DNA from: Streptomyces capillispiralis | Lineage (GTDB): Bacteria; Actinomycetota; Actinomycetes; Streptomycetales; Streptomycetaceae | Assembly: GCF_007829875.1 (NCBI RefSeq) | Contig: NZ_VIWV01000001.1 | Span: 6,322,501 to 6,386,500 of the forward strand | DNA length: 64,000 bases | Reading direction: 5' to 3' | Shown here: positions 52,481-61,391 of the stretch, one piece after another | Layout: each line of letters opens with the position of its first letter | Numbering within the stretch: the first letter of the stretch is position 1 | The notes under the pieces: generated by a model | The model's input: only the letters and a program-made list of their open reading frames with translations | What the model was told of the DNA's origin: nothing | Databases searched by the model: none | Position numbers and translations under genes: made by a program

Positions 52481-52661
52481 CGATCTCCCGGACGTGTGAG
52501 ACACCCGCCACTCGACCCCGGCCCCCACTCGCGTACGCTGACGTGTCACTCGCCGTTCGTTGCACGGGCCGGAGACCACCGCTCCCCTCCGGCCGAGCCA
52601 CGGGGGAGCCCCCGCCCCTGTGCGCCCGCCGATCGCGAGGGAACATCTGGGAGGTACGTAC

Positions 52662-54269
52662 ATGTCCGGGACGACCACGGCCGCCGCACTGCGCCGTCGG
52701 GCGGCCGGGGCCGGTGCCAACCGCTGGGTGGTACTCGTCGTCCTCTGCGCCAGCCTGCTGCTGGTCGCCGTCGACGCCACCGTCCTGCACGTGGCGGTCC
52801 CCGCCGTCACGGAGGACCTCAGGCCCGGCGGGGTGGAGCTGCTCTGGATCGTCGACGCCTACCCCTTGGTCTGCGCCTCGCTGCTGATCCTGTTCGGCAC
52901 CCTGGGCGACCGGGTCGGCCGCAGACGCGTCCTGCTGCTGGGCTACGCCCTGTTCGGCGTCGCGTCCGGGACGGCCGCCCTCGCGGACAGCGCCCAGGTG
53001 CTGATCGCGGCCCGGGCACTGCTCGGCGTCGGCGGCGCGATGATCATGCCCGCGACGCTGTCGATCCTGCGCCAGGTCTTCCCCGACCGGCGCGAACGGG
53101 CGCTCGCCATCGGCATCTGGAGCGCGGTCGCCGCGGTGGGCGCGGCCGTCGGACCACTGCTCGGCGGCTTCCTGCTGGAGCACTTCTGGTGGGGCTCGGT
53201 CTTCCTGGTCAACATCCCGCTGATGCTGGTCAGCCTCCCGGTCGGGTGGCTGCTGCTGCCGGAGTCGAAGGGCGAGGGCGACGGCCCCTGGGACGTGGTC
53301 GGCGCGCTGATGGCCGCCGCCGGACTGTTCGCGGTGGTCCTCGGCGTGAAGCGGCTCGGCGGCGGCGACTCCGTGGGCAGCCCCTGGACCGTGGTGCCGC
53401 TGCTCGGCGGCGCCGCGCTGCTGGCCCTCTTCGTGCGCCGGCAGCGGCGCCGCACGCACCCACTGGTCGACCTGCGGATGTTCGCACGGCCGGCGTTCAG
53501 CACGTCGGTGGTCTGCATCGTGCTGGCGATGCTCGCCCTGGTGGGCCTGGAGCTGATCGCGGCGCAGTACCTCCAGCTCGTGCTGGGGCTCTCCCCGCTG
53601 GAGACCGGACTGCGCCTGCTGCCACTGACCGTCGCGGCGATGGCGGCGGGGCTCGCGGGCGCGCGGATGCTGCGGAGGTTCGGCCCGCGCCGCATGGTCG
53701 GCGCCGGCTTCTGCCTGACGGCCGCCGCGGTGGTGTCCCTGACCGCGATGGGCGGACACGACAACTTCCCGCTGCTGCTCACCGGTTTCGTGCTGCTCGG
53801 CTTCGGCCTGGAGACCACGCTGTTCGGGGCGTACGAGTCGATGCTCAGCGAGGCGCCGCAGGACCAGGCCGGCGGGGCGGCGGCGATCGGCGAGACCTCC
53901 TACCAGCTGGGTGCCGGGATCGGGATCGCGCTGCTCGGCAGCGTCATGAACGCCGCCTACGCTCCCGGCCTCGACGGCGTGCCCGGGGTGCCCGCGCGGG
54001 CGTCCGCCGCGGCGGGCCACTCGCTGGGCGAGGCGTACGAGGTGGCGGAACGGCTCGGCGGGCCCGCCGGGGAGGCCCTGCGGCACGCGGCGCGCCACGC
54101 CTTCGTGCACGGCCTGCACGTGACCCTGCTGGTGAGCGCGGGCCTGCTGCTGCTCGGCGCGGCGATGGCGCTGCGGCTGCCGCGGGCGATGCAGTGCGAG
54201 ACGCCGGCCGTGGAGGTGCCCGCGCCGCGCGAGGCCACGCGGCGGCGTGGCTCCGAGCTGAAGGTGTGA
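52662..54269 (+). CDS. MFS drug/metabolite exporter, 14-TM DHA2 (EmrB/QacA) family
   Basis: 535 aa, ATG 52662 with gggaggt six bases upstream. Fourteen hydrophobic segments. DHA2 signatures: LVAVDATVLHVAVPAVTEDL in TM1, the loop motif GDRVGRRRVLLLG between TM2 and TM3, and motif C GIWSAVAAVGAAVGPLLGG in TM5. Proton-driven efflux of a hydrophobic compound is expected. A conserved second-half motif YLQLVLGLSPLETGLRLLPL is also present. No TetR or MarR gene lies beside it in the window, though a palindrome sits just after it at 54332. Substrate unknown. Confidence 0.93.
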   Translation: MSGTTTAAALRRRAAGAGANRWVVLVVLCASLLLVAVDATVLHVAVPAVTEDLRPGGVELLWIVDAYPLVCASLLILFGTLGDRVGRRRVLLLGYALFGVASGTAALADSAQVLIAARALLGVGGAMIMPATLSILRQVFPDRRERALAIGIWSAVAAVGAAVGPLLGGFLLEHFWWGSVFLVNIPLMLVSLPVGWLLLPESKGEGDGPWDVVGALMAAAGLFAVVLGVKRLGGGDSVGSPWTVVPLLGGAALLALFVRRQRRRTHPLVDLRMFARPAFSTSVVCIVLAMLALVGLELIAAQYLQLVLGLSPLETGLRLLPLTVAAMAAGLAGARMLRRFGPRRMVGAGFCLTAAAVVSLTAMGGHDNFPLLLTGFVLLGFGLETTLFGAYESMLSEAPQDQAGGAAAIGETSYQLGAGIGIALLGSVMNAAYAPGLDGVPGVPARASAAAGHSLGEAYEVAERLGGPAGEALRHAARHAFVHGLHVTLLVSAGLLLLGAAMALRLPRAMQCETPAVEVPAPREATRRRGSELKV

Positions 54270-54331
54270 GCCGTACCCGGCCGGGCCGGGTGGACGTGCG
54301 GGAGACCGCGCCGTAACGTCGCCCCGAGCCG

Positions 54332-54350
54332 TGACTAGCAGCGCTAGTTA
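54332..54350. promoter_or_regulatory. palindromic operator candidate upstream of the acyl-CoA dehydrogenase gene
   Basis: TGACTAGC-agc-GCTAGTTA: the inner ACTAGC (54334-54339) and GCTAGT (54343-54348) match perfectly around a 3-nt centre, and the outer bases match at all but one position. It lies 41 nt before the ATG at 54391. The size and symmetry suit a TetR-family fatty-acid or amino-acid catabolism repressor (inference). Confidence 0.55.
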
Positions 54351-54390
54351 ATGTCCCGGAGTTGTCCGGAGAAGCCCCGGAGGGTGCCCC

Positions 54391-55581
54391 ATGTCCGCGT
54401 CCGCGAAGTTGCCCCCCTTCGACCCCGCCGACCCGCTCGGCCTCGACGACCTGCTGGAGCCGGAGGACCTGGCGATCCGGGACACGGTGCGCGCCTGGGC
54501 CGAGGACCGGGTGCTGCCGTACGTCGCCGACTGGTACGAGAAGGGCGAGCTGCCCGTCATCCGGGAACTGGCGCGGGAACTCGGCGGGATCGGCGCGCTC
54601 GGCATGTCCCTCGACGGCTACGGCTGCGCGGGCGCGAGCGCCGTCCAGTACGGGCTCGCGTGCCTGGAGCTGGAGGCGGCCGACTCCGGCATCCGCTCGC
54701 TGGTCTCCGTCCAGGGCTCGCTCGCGATGTACGCGATCCACCGGTTCGGCAGCGAGGAGCAGAAGCAGCGCTGGCTGCCCGGCATGGCGGCCGGCGAGAT
54801 CATCGGCTGCTTCGGGCTGACCGAACCCGACCACGGCTCCGACCCCGCCTCGATGCGCACGTACGCCAAGAAGGACGGCACGGACTGGGTGCTGAACGGG
54901 CGCAAGATGTGGATCACCAACGGATCCGTGGCCGGGGTCGCCGTGGTGTGGGCGCGCACCGACGACGGGATCCGCGGTTTCCTGGTGCCGGCCGGCAGCG
55001 CGGGCTTCTCCGCCCCCGAGATCAAGCACAAGTGGTCGCTGCGCGCCTCCGTCACCAGCGAGCTGGTCCTCGACGACGTGCGGCTGCCCGCCGACGCGGT
55101 GCTGCCGGAGGTGACCGGGCTCAAGGGGCCGCTCAGCTGTCTGTCGCACGCCCGGTACGGGATCGTCTGGGGCGCCATGGGCGCCGCGCGCAGCTCCTTC
55201 GAGGCGGCCGTCGGTTACGCGACGTCACGGGAGCAGTTCGGGCGGCCCATCGGCGGGTTCCAGCTGACCCAGGCCAAGCTCGCCGACATGGCGGTCGAAC
55301 TGCACAAGGGGTTGCTGCTCGCCCACCATCTGGGGCGGCGCATGGATGCCGGCCGCCTGCGTCCCGAGCAGGTCAGCTTCGGCAAGCTCAACAACGTGCG
55401 CGAGGCCATCGACATCTGCCGCACGGCGCGGACGATCCTCGGTGCCAACGGGATCTCGCTCGCCTACCCGGTGATGCGGCACGCGACCAATCTGGAATCG
55501 GTGCTCACCTACGAGGGCACCGTCGAAATGCACCAGCTCGTGCTGGGCAAGGCGCTCACCGGGCTCGACGCCTTCCGGTGA
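54391..55581 (+). CDS. glutaryl-CoA dehydrogenase-type acyl-CoA dehydrogenase
   Basis: 396 aa, ATG 54391. Acyl-CoA dehydrogenase fold: CFGLTEPDHGSDPASM and KMWITNGSVAGVAVVWAR bind FAD and substrate. Catalytic Glu375 is in LTYEGTVEMHQLVLG. Arg102 in DSGIRSLVSVQGSLAMYAI corresponds to the Arg that holds the gamma-carboxylate in glutaryl-CoA dehydrogenase, and the SEEQKQRWLPGMA-GE sequence is typical of that subfamily. Expected reaction: glutaryl-CoA to crotonyl-CoA plus CO2 (lysine/tryptophan breakdown). Likely controlled through the palindrome at 54332. Confidence 0.93.
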   Translation: MSASAKLPPFDPADPLGLDDLLEPEDLAIRDTVRAWAEDRVLPYVADWYEKGELPVIRELARELGGIGALGMSLDGYGCAGASAVQYGLACLELEAADSGIRSLVSVQGSLAMYAIHRFGSEEQKQRWLPGMAAGEIIGCFGLTEPDHGSDPASMRTYAKKDGTDWVLNGRKMWITNGSVAGVAVVWARTDDGIRGFLVPAGSAGFSAPEIKHKWSLRASVTSELVLDDVRLPADAVLPEVTGLKGPLSCLSHARYGIVWGAMGAARSSFEAAVGYATSREQFGRPIGGFQLTQAKLADMAVELHKGLLLAHHLGRRMDAGRLRPEQVSFGKLNNVREAIDICRTARTILGANGISLAYPVMRHATNLESVLTYEGTVEMHQLVLGKALTGLDAFR

Positions 55582-55590
55582 GCCTCCGCG

Positions 55591-55619
55591 GAGGCAGGGC
55601 CGGTGTGCGGCCCTGCCTC
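55591..55619. terminator. bidirectional terminator between acyl-CoA dehydrogenase and sepF-like genes
   Basis: GAGGCAGGGCCG (55591-55602), loop gtgtg, CGGCCCTGCCTC (55608-55619): 12 bp perfect, overlapping the first bases of the convergent gene's stop. Confidence 0.85.
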
Positions 55620-56055
55620 AGCTCTGGTTGAAGAAGCCGTCCGACCGGTGCGCGGCCGGCTCCCCGCTGACCACCTCGGTGTCGGCCGGGCTGAGCAGGA
55701 ACACCCGGCTGGAGACGCGCTCGATGGAACCGCGCAGACCGAAGATCAGGCCCGCCGCGAAGTCGACGACGCGCTTGGCGTCGGTGGCGTCCATGGCCGT
55801 GAGGTTCATGATGACGGGAACACCGTCGCGGAACAGCTCGCCGATGGCGCGGGCGTCCCGGAAACTGTCCGGGGTGACCGTGCCGATCCGGCGGCCCTTC
55901 TCCTCGGCGACGTCCGCGGCCACCTTGACCCGCGGGTCGGTGACCCAGGCCTCCCCGGGCTCGGTCCCCTCGGAGTAGTCGTCGTCGTAGTAGCGCTCGT
56001 CTTCGTTGTCGTCGACGAGGCCCAGCCAGGCACTCGCCTTGCGTACCGATCCCAT
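55618..56055 (-). CDS. sflA: SepF-like cell-division protein (SflA type)
   Basis: 145 aa, ATG 56055. SepF core at residues ~58-123: GTVTPDSFRDARAIGELFRDG, then VPVIMNLTAMDATDAKRVVDFAAGLIFGLRGSIERV, the fold that binds FtsZ and forms rings. An acidic DDNEDERYYDDDYSEG linker follows a short N-terminal region that could be the membrane-binding helix (GSVRKASAWLGLV). Streptomyces has SepF plus two SepF-like paralogues; SflA is SCO1749 in S. coelicolor, to my recollection, and works in growth and branching rather than sporulation septa. It is not in the ftsZ cluster, which fits a paralogue. Confidence 0.88.
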   Translation of the reverse strand: MGSVRKASAWLGLVDDNEDERYYDDDYSEGTEPGEAWVTDPRVKVAADVAEEKGRRIGTVTPDSFRDARAIGELFRDGVPVIMNLTAMDATDAKRVVDFAAGLIFGLRGSIERVSSRVFLLSPADTEVVSGEPAAHRSDGFFNQS

Positions 56056-56346
56056 GGACGCCTCCTCTCACAGCGGTCCTTCTTGCTTTCCGCATCCCTA
56101 TGGTCGTCCATGATGCGGAGGGCGCGCCAAGTGGATAGACGCCGCGCGGGGGGTTTGTGACGGTACTGGTGCACAGCGAATCCGTCGAGAGTCCGTGTTT
56201 CCCAAGGGTCTTGGTGTAAACGGATGCTGACTGTGAGTGAAATATGATTCTTCCCGGCGTACGGGTGAGGAAGGGTGCGTACGGGTGAACGCGGCGGTCG
56301 ATACGATGCCGCAGCTCGAACTCGCACAACTGCACGGGGGAACGTC

Positions 56347-57522
56347 GTGTTCGGAATGGTCAGGCCGTGTCGGCACCGGCTCGGGGAGAAGCTCACGGCC
56401 CAGTGGATGGCCCATTTGTGCGGGCTGTGCCTCGCGTTGCGCGGGGGCCACGGGCAGCTCGCCCGCGTCGTCACCAATTACGACGGGCTCCTCGTTTCCG
56501 TGCTGACGGAGGCTCAGGCCGGGTCTGGTGACGCGGGACGGCGCACCGCGGGACCCTGCCCGCTGCGCGGCATGCGCACCGCGTCCGTCGCGCACGGCGA
56601 GGGCGCCCGGCTCGCGGCGGCCGTCTCCCTCGTCCTCGCCTCCGCCAAGGTGCGCGACCACGTCGCCGACGGGGACGGACTGCTGGCCCGCAGGCCGGTG
56701 GCGCTCGCCGCCCGCCGGGTCGCGGCGAGCTGGGACCGGGCCGGGGCGCGGACCGGTTCGGACGTCGGGTTCGACACGGCCGTCCTCCTCGACGCCGTGG
56801 ACCGGCAGACCGGCATCGAGACCCTCGCCGGGCCCGGCACCCCGATCCTCACCGTCACCGAGCCGACCGAGACCGCGACCGCCGCGGCCTTCGCGCACAC
56901 CGCCGTGCTCGCCGGACGACCGCGCAACGCCGTCCCCCTCGCGGAGGCGGGACGCCTCTTCGGGCGCCTCGCGCACCTGCTGGACGCCGTGGAGGACAGG
57001 GACGCCGACACCGCGTCGGGCGCCTGGAACCCGCTCACCGCCACCGGAACCCCGCTGTCCGAGGCCCGCCGGCTCGCCGACGACGCGGTGCACGGCATCC
57101 GGCTCGCGCTGCGGGAGGTGGAGTTCCGCGACGGCGGACTCGCACACCGGCTCCTCGTCCATGAACTGCCCAACTCCGTCCACCGTGCCTTCGGTACGGT
57201 CTCCTGTGCCCACGGAACCGGCCCCTACGCACCCCCCGGCACTCCCGGTGGCCCCGGCGCCCCGCCGCCTCCCGAGCCGCCGCGCCGCGACCGGCGCGGG
57301 GCGCTGGCCGGCTGCGCCGTGTGGCTGGGGCTCGCCTGCACCTGCCAGTTGTGCTGCGGTACCTACGAGGACCCCTGGAACGGGGAGCGCAAGGAGGGCA
57401 CCTGTTCCACCTGCGACTGCAGCGGGTGCGGCGACTGCTGCCAGTGCTGTCAGTGCTGCAACTGCGGCGGCGAGGACGGTTGTTGCGACGGCTGCGACTG
57501 CGGCTGCGACTGCGGCTGCTGA
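56347..57522 (+). CDS. DUF5685 family protein with extreme Cys-rich C-terminal tail
   Basis: 391 aa, GTG 56347 preceded by gggggaac. The N-terminal ~290 residues match DUF5685: MFGMVRPCRHRLGEKL then AHLCGLCLALR and a mostly helical body (ARLAAAVSLVLASAKVRDHVADGDGL). A Pro-rich linker (GPYAPPGTPGGPGAPPPPEP) leads to a hydrophobic stretch GALAGCAVWLGLACTCQLCC and a tail in which 18 of the last 40 residues are Cys, in CC, CxC and CxxC patterns (GDCCQCCQCCNCGG, ending CDCGCDCGC). The tail resembles metallothionein or a metal-cluster scaffold. The function is unknown. It diverges from the sepF-like gene with 291 nt between starts. Confidence 0.85.
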   Translation: MFGMVRPCRHRLGEKLTAQWMAHLCGLCLALRGGHGQLARVVTNYDGLLVSVLTEAQAGSGDAGRRTAGPCPLRGMRTASVAHGEGARLAAAVSLVLASAKVRDHVADGDGLLARRPVALAARRVAASWDRAGARTGSDVGFDTAVLLDAVDRQTGIETLAGPGTPILTVTEPTETATAAAFAHTAVLAGRPRNAVPLAEAGRLFGRLAHLLDAVEDRDADTASGAWNPLTATGTPLSEARRLADDAVHGIRLALREVEFRDGGLAHRLLVHELPNSVHRAFGTVSCAHGTGPYAPPGTPGGPGAPPPPEPPRRDRRGALAGCAVWLGLACTCQLCCGTYEDPWNGERKEGTCSTCDCSGCGDCCQCCQCCNCGGEDGCCDGCDCGCDCGC

Positions 57523-57843
57523 GCCGGGGGACGAGGACCGCCGGGCGGGCGCCGGATGCCCGAGGACGCGGGTTTCCGGACAGCTCGGGGCCGTTCGACC
57601 GGCCGTTGGGCGGGGGTGACCACGGGGGACGCGATCCCGCGCACGGACCAAGTCTCCTACACGGTTCAAAGGGCGACGTCCGAAAGGCACTCTTGCGCCG
57701 AACGGTCGGTCGGCCGAATACTCGCCCACAGCGCTTGTCAGGAGCACGCTGTGTTCGGAATCCGGGCACACGGTCCCTGGCTGCGCCTCACCGGGCCCAC
57801 AACCCCACGAGGGCCCCCTACTTCCTTTGTGGAGGAACGAGAA
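57523..57843. other. 321-nt intergenic region upstream of the first protease
   Basis: Carries the protease promoter and leader. An inverted repeat CACAGCG (57727-57733) / CGCTGTG (57747-57753) with a 13-nt spacer lies about 90 nt before the start codon and may form a hairpin in the leader or be a regulator site. The strong ggagg at 57831-57835 is the ribosome-binding site. No gene is seen. Confidence 0.5.
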
Positions 57844-58749
57844 GTGAGGATCAAGCGCACCACCCCCCGCAGCGGCATCTCGAGACGGACTCGGCTGATC
57901 GCCGTATCCACCGGCCTCGTGGCCGCTGCCGCGATCGCGATCCCCAGCGCGAACGCCGCCGACACCCCCGCCACCTTCAGCTCCGCCGAGCTCAAGAGCG
58001 TCAGCAGCTCGGTGCTGGAGGCCGACGTCCCGGGCACCGCCTGGGCCGTCGACAGCAAGACCAACCGGGTGCTCCTGACCGTCGACAGCACCGTCTCCCA
58101 GGCCGAGATCAACAAGATCAAGCAGCAGGCCGGGGACGACGCGGGCGCGATCACCGTCAAGCGCACCCCGGGCAAGTTCAACAAGCTCATCCAGGGCGGC
58201 GACGCCATCTACGCGAGCAGCTGGCGCTGCTCCCTCGGCTTCAACGTCCAGGACAGCAGCGGCGCCCAGTACTTCCTGACCGCCGGTCACTGCACCGACG
58301 GCGCCGGCACCTGGTACTCGAACTCCGCCCGCACCACGGCCATCGGTTCGACCGCCGGCTCCAGCTTCCCCGGCAACGACTACGGCATCGTGCGCTACAG
58401 CGGGTCCGTCAGCCGTCCCGGCACCGCGAACGGCGTGGACATCACCCGTGCGGCCACCCCGGCCGTGGGCACCACCGTCATCCGTGACGGCTCCACCACC
58501 GGCACCCACAGCGGCCGGGTCACCGCCCTCAACGCGACCGTCAACTACGGCGGCGGCGACATCGTCTCGGGTCTCATCCAGACGACCGTCTGCGCCGAGC
58601 CCGGCGACTCCGGCGGCTCGCTCTACGGCAGCAACGGCACCGCGTACGGTCTGACCTCCGGCGGCAGCGGCAACTGCAGCTCCGGCGGCACGACCTTCTT
58701 CCAGCCGGTGACCGAGGCCCTGAGCGCCTACGGGGTCAGCGTCTACTAG
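57844..58749 (+). CDS. sprB: streptogrisin B-like secreted serine protease (S1 family)
   Basis: 301 aa from GTG 57844. Signal peptide to about residue 38 (LIAVSTGLVAAAAIAIPSANA). Propeptide (alpha-lytic type) to residue 115, cleaved before Ile116 (IQGGDAIY). Mature domain of 186 residues with catalytic His149 (TAGHC), Asp179 (GNDYG) and Ser256 (GDSGGS), and Cys pairs as in streptogrisins. The C-terminal part (GSGNCSSGGTTFFQPVTEAL) is as in S. griseus protease B as I recall it. It digests extracellular protein with chymotrypsin-like specificity. Followed by a terminator at 58802. Confidence 0.93.
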   Translation: MRIKRTTPRSGISRRTRLIAVSTGLVAAAAIAIPSANAADTPATFSSAELKSVSSSVLEADVPGTAWAVDSKTNRVLLTVDSTVSQAEINKIKQQAGDDAGAITVKRTPGKFNKLIQGGDAIYASSWRCSLGFNVQDSSGAQYFLTAGHCTDGAGTWYSNSARTTAIGSTAGSSFPGNDYGIVRYSGSVSRPGTANGVDITRAATPAVGTTVIRDGSTTGTHSGRVTALNATVNYGGGDIVSGLIQTTVCAEPGDSGGSLYGSNGTAYGLTSGGSGNCSSGGTTFFQPVTEALSAYGVSVY

Positions 58750-58801
58750 GACCGGCCCGCACCACCGGTCCCACGGGTCCCACCCGCAGCCGGCAGCACG
58801 A

Positions 58802-58836
58802 GGAGCCCCCGCACGCGATCGCCGTGCGGGGGCTCC
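58802..58836 (+). terminator. terminator after the first protease
   Basis: GGAGCCCCCGCACG (58802-58815), loop cgatcgc, CGTGCGGGGGCTCC (58823-58836): 14 bp perfect. It isolates the protease transcript from the SPFH gene. Confidence 0.88.
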
Positions 58837-58939
58837 CCCTCGTGGGCGGCGCGGAGTTACCGTCGAAGGACACACCAGGACGCGCCGGGCGGCACCGGAC
58901 GCGGGATCACCTGATGCGCCACTTCGGACCCTGGGGGCC

Positions 58940-59872
58940 GTGATGGTCGAGGAACTGGTGACGGCGGGAGTGACGGCGGCCTCCGCCGGAGCGGTCTATC
59001 TGATGGCGGCGGCCCGGGTCGTCAAGCAGTACGAGCGGGGTGTGGTCTTCCGGCTCGGCCGGCTCCGCCCCGCGGTGCGCGGGCCCGGGTTCACCCTGAT
59101 CGTTCCGTTCGTGGACCGGCTGCGGAAGGTCAACCTGCAGATCGTCACCATGCCGGTGCCGGCCCAGGAGGGCATCACCCGGGACAACGTGACCGTGCGG
59201 GTCGACGCGGTGGTGTACTTCAAGGTGGTCGACGCGGCCGACGCCGTGGTGCAGGTGGAGGACTACCGGTTCGCGGTCTCGCAGATGGCGCAGACCTCGC
59301 TGCGGTCGATCATCGGCAAGAGCGACCTCGACGACCTGCTCTCCAACCGCGAGAAGCTGAACCAGGGCCTGGAGCTGATGATCGACAGCCCCGCGATGGG
59401 GTGGGGCGTGCAGATCGACCGGGTCGAGATCAAGGACGTCTCGCTGCCCGACACGATGAAGCGGTCCATGGCCCGCCAGGCCGAGGCCGACCGCGAGCGC
59501 CGGGCCCGCGTCATCAACGCCGACGCCGAGCTCCAGGCGTCGAGGAAGCTGGCCGAGGCCGCCCAGCAGATGGCCGAGACCCCCTCCGCGCTGCAACTGC
59601 GCCTGCTCCAGACCATCGTCGCGGTCGCCGCCGAGAAGAACTCCACCCTCGTCCTGCCCTTCCCGGTGGAGCTGCTGCGCTTCCTCGAACGGGCCGCCCA
59701 GCCGGCGCCGGCGGCCGCCCAGCAGTCGGTCCCGGCGACCGCGCGGCCGGTGCCGGAAGCGGTGCAGGAGCAACGGCCGTCCGAGGCGGCCCGCATGGAT
59801 CCGGACCCCGAGGGGTCGATTTTCGGCCACGACCAGATCCGGCGGACCGCACCGCCGGTTACTCCTTCGTAG
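58940..59872 (+). CDS. SPFH/band-7 membrane protein (slipin/stomatin type)
   Basis: 310 aa from GTG 58940 (ATG 58943 is next). A single N-terminal hydrophobic segment (VTAASAGAVYLMAAA, residues ~9-24) is followed by the band-7 domain: KQYERGVVFRLGRLRPAVRGPG, then VDRLRKVNLQIVTMPVPAQEG and VRVDAVVYFKVVDAADAV. A coiled-coil region with RRARVINADAELQASRKLAEAAQ near residue 195 follows, then a Pro/Ala/Gln tail. Slipins oligomerise at the membrane and often work with an NfeD partner, but no nfeD gene is adjacent. It lies between two protease genes. Confidence 0.9.
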   Translation: MMVEELVTAGVTAASAGAVYLMAAARVVKQYERGVVFRLGRLRPAVRGPGFTLIVPFVDRLRKVNLQIVTMPVPAQEGITRDNVTVRVDAVVYFKVVDAADAVVQVEDYRFAVSQMAQTSLRSIIGKSDLDDLLSNREKLNQGLELMIDSPAMGWGVQIDRVEIKDVSLPDTMKRSMARQAEADRERRARVINADAELQASRKLAEAAQQMAETPSALQLRLLQTIVAVAAEKNSTLVLPFPVELLRFLERAAQPAPAAAQQSVPATARPVPEAVQEQRPSEAARMDPDPEGSIFGHDQIRRTAPPVTPS

Positions 59873-60115
59873 CGTTTGCAGAGTGAACCTTCCTGCGTGT
59901 CCATGACCTGTCAGGACATAGGGGGCGCGCGGCCGTTGTCGCACGCGCGTCCTGAAGTCGACCTTGTGTGCTCCCTGTGGGGTTCGGAAGAGTAGGCGCC
60001 GTTCGACCGGCACGGGTGTGGGTTCTTTCGTGTTCCGCCCCCGTGGCCGTACGCCTTCCGGTTCGGTGGGGTCCCCACAACCTCCCCGGGCCGTCCCCCC
60101 ACAGGAGGACGTGAG

Positions 60116-61198
60116 TTGAAGCACCGACGCATACCCAGGCGCCGTGCACTGATGGCGGGTGCGGGCATCGCCGCACTGGCCGCCGGCGCGGTCACCTTCC
60201 AGACTGCGAACGCCAGCGAGGCCCCGGCGGACTCCGCGCCCCGGACCCTCTCGATCACCGCGGCCGGAAAGCTCGCCTCGACGCTCGCCCAGGACCTGGG
60301 CGCCGACGCGGCGGGAACGTACTACGACGCGAAGAGCAAGGCCCTCGTGGTGAACGTGCTCGACGAGACCGCCGCCGAGGCCGTCGAGTCGGCCGGCGCC
60401 AGGGCGAGAGTCGTGGCGAACTCCCTCGCCGAACTGAAGAGCGCGCGCACCACCCTCCAGCAGGACGCCACCATCCCGGGCACCTCCTGGGTGACCGACC
60501 CGACCACCAACAAGGTCGTCGTCACCGCGGACCGCACCGTCTCCGAGGCCGAGTGGGCCAAGCTGACGAAGGTCGTCGACGGGCTGGGCGCCAAGGCCGA
60601 ACTCCAGCGCACCAAGGGGGAGTACAAGCCCTTCATCGCGGGTGGTGACGCCATCACCGGCAACGGCGGGCGCTGCTCGCTCGGCTTCAACGTGACCAAG
60701 GGCGGCGAGCCGCACTTCCTCACCGCCGGGCACTGCACCGAGGGCATCACCACCTGGTCGGACTCCTCGGGCAACGTGATCGGCGAGAACGCCGCGTCCA
60801 GCTTCCCGGACGACGACTACGGCCTGGTGAAGTACACGGCCGAGGTGGACCACCCGAGCGAGGTGAACCTCTACGACGGCTCCACGCAGGCGATCTCCGG
60901 CGCCGCCGAGGCCACCGTCGGGATGCAGGTCACCCGCAGCGGCTCCACCACCCAGGTGCACTCCGGCACGGTCACCGGTCTGGACGCCACCGTGAACTAC
61001 GGCAACGGCGACATCGTCAACGGTCTGATCCAGACCGACGTGTGCGCCGAGCCCGGCGACAGCGGCGGCTCGCTCTTCTCGGGCGACCAGGCGGTCGGCC
61101 TCACCTCCGGCGGCAGCGGCGACTGCTCCTCGGGCGGCGAGACCTTCTTCCAGCCGGTGACGGAGGCCCTCTCGGCGACCGGCACGCAGATCGGCTGA
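60116..61198 (+). CDS. sprD: streptogrisin D-like secreted serine protease (S1 family)
   Basis: 360 aa from TTG 60116 with aggagg seven bases upstream. Signal peptide with RR (RRIPRRRALMAGAGIAALAAGAVTF) to about residue 36. A longer propeptide than in the first protease, to residue 173, then mature Ile174 (IAGGDAITG). Catalytic His206 (TAGHC), Asp234 (DDDYG) and Ser316 (GDSGGS). The segments HPSEVNLYDGSTQAI and NGDIVNGLIQTDVCAEP agree with streptogrisin D as I recall it. Propeptides of this type chaperone folding and inhibit until cleaved. It is a paralogue of the protease at 57844; both encode GLTSGGSG-x-CSSGG near the end. Confidence 0.93.
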   Translation: MKHRRIPRRRALMAGAGIAALAAGAVTFQTANASEAPADSAPRTLSITAAGKLASTLAQDLGADAAGTYYDAKSKALVVNVLDETAAEAVESAGARARVVANSLAELKSARTTLQQDATIPGTSWVTDPTTNKVVVTADRTVSEAEWAKLTKVVDGLGAKAELQRTKGEYKPFIAGGDAITGNGGRCSLGFNVTKGGEPHFLTAGHCTEGITTWSDSSGNVIGENAASSFPDDDYGLVKYTAEVDHPSEVNLYDGSTQAISGAAEATVGMQVTRSGSTTQVHSGTVTGLDATVNYGNGDIVNGLIQTDVCAEPGDSGGSLFSGDQAVGLTSGGSGDCSSGGETFFQPVTEALSATGTQIG

Positions 61199-61213
61199 GC
61201 ACAGCACGTCACG

Positions 61214-61248
61214 ACGTCCCGCCCCTCCGTCGCGGAGGGGCGGGACGT
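61214..61248 (+). terminator. terminator after the second protease
   Basis: A 16-bp stem: ACGTCCCGCCCCTCCG (61214-61229), loop tcg, CGGAGGGGCGGGACGT (61233-61248). It is 15 nt beyond the stop codon. Confidence 0.9.
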
Positions 61249-61391
61249 TCGTGTGTCCGGGTGTTTGCGCAGGTGGGAAGGGGTCGAACGGATGTCGCAC
61301 ACGCATTCGAAAATTGGTCTATGGTGGGGGTGAGGTAGCTGGGAACAGATGTTCGAGAGCCGGTCGGGGCTCACGAGTGCGGGAGGTGCGT

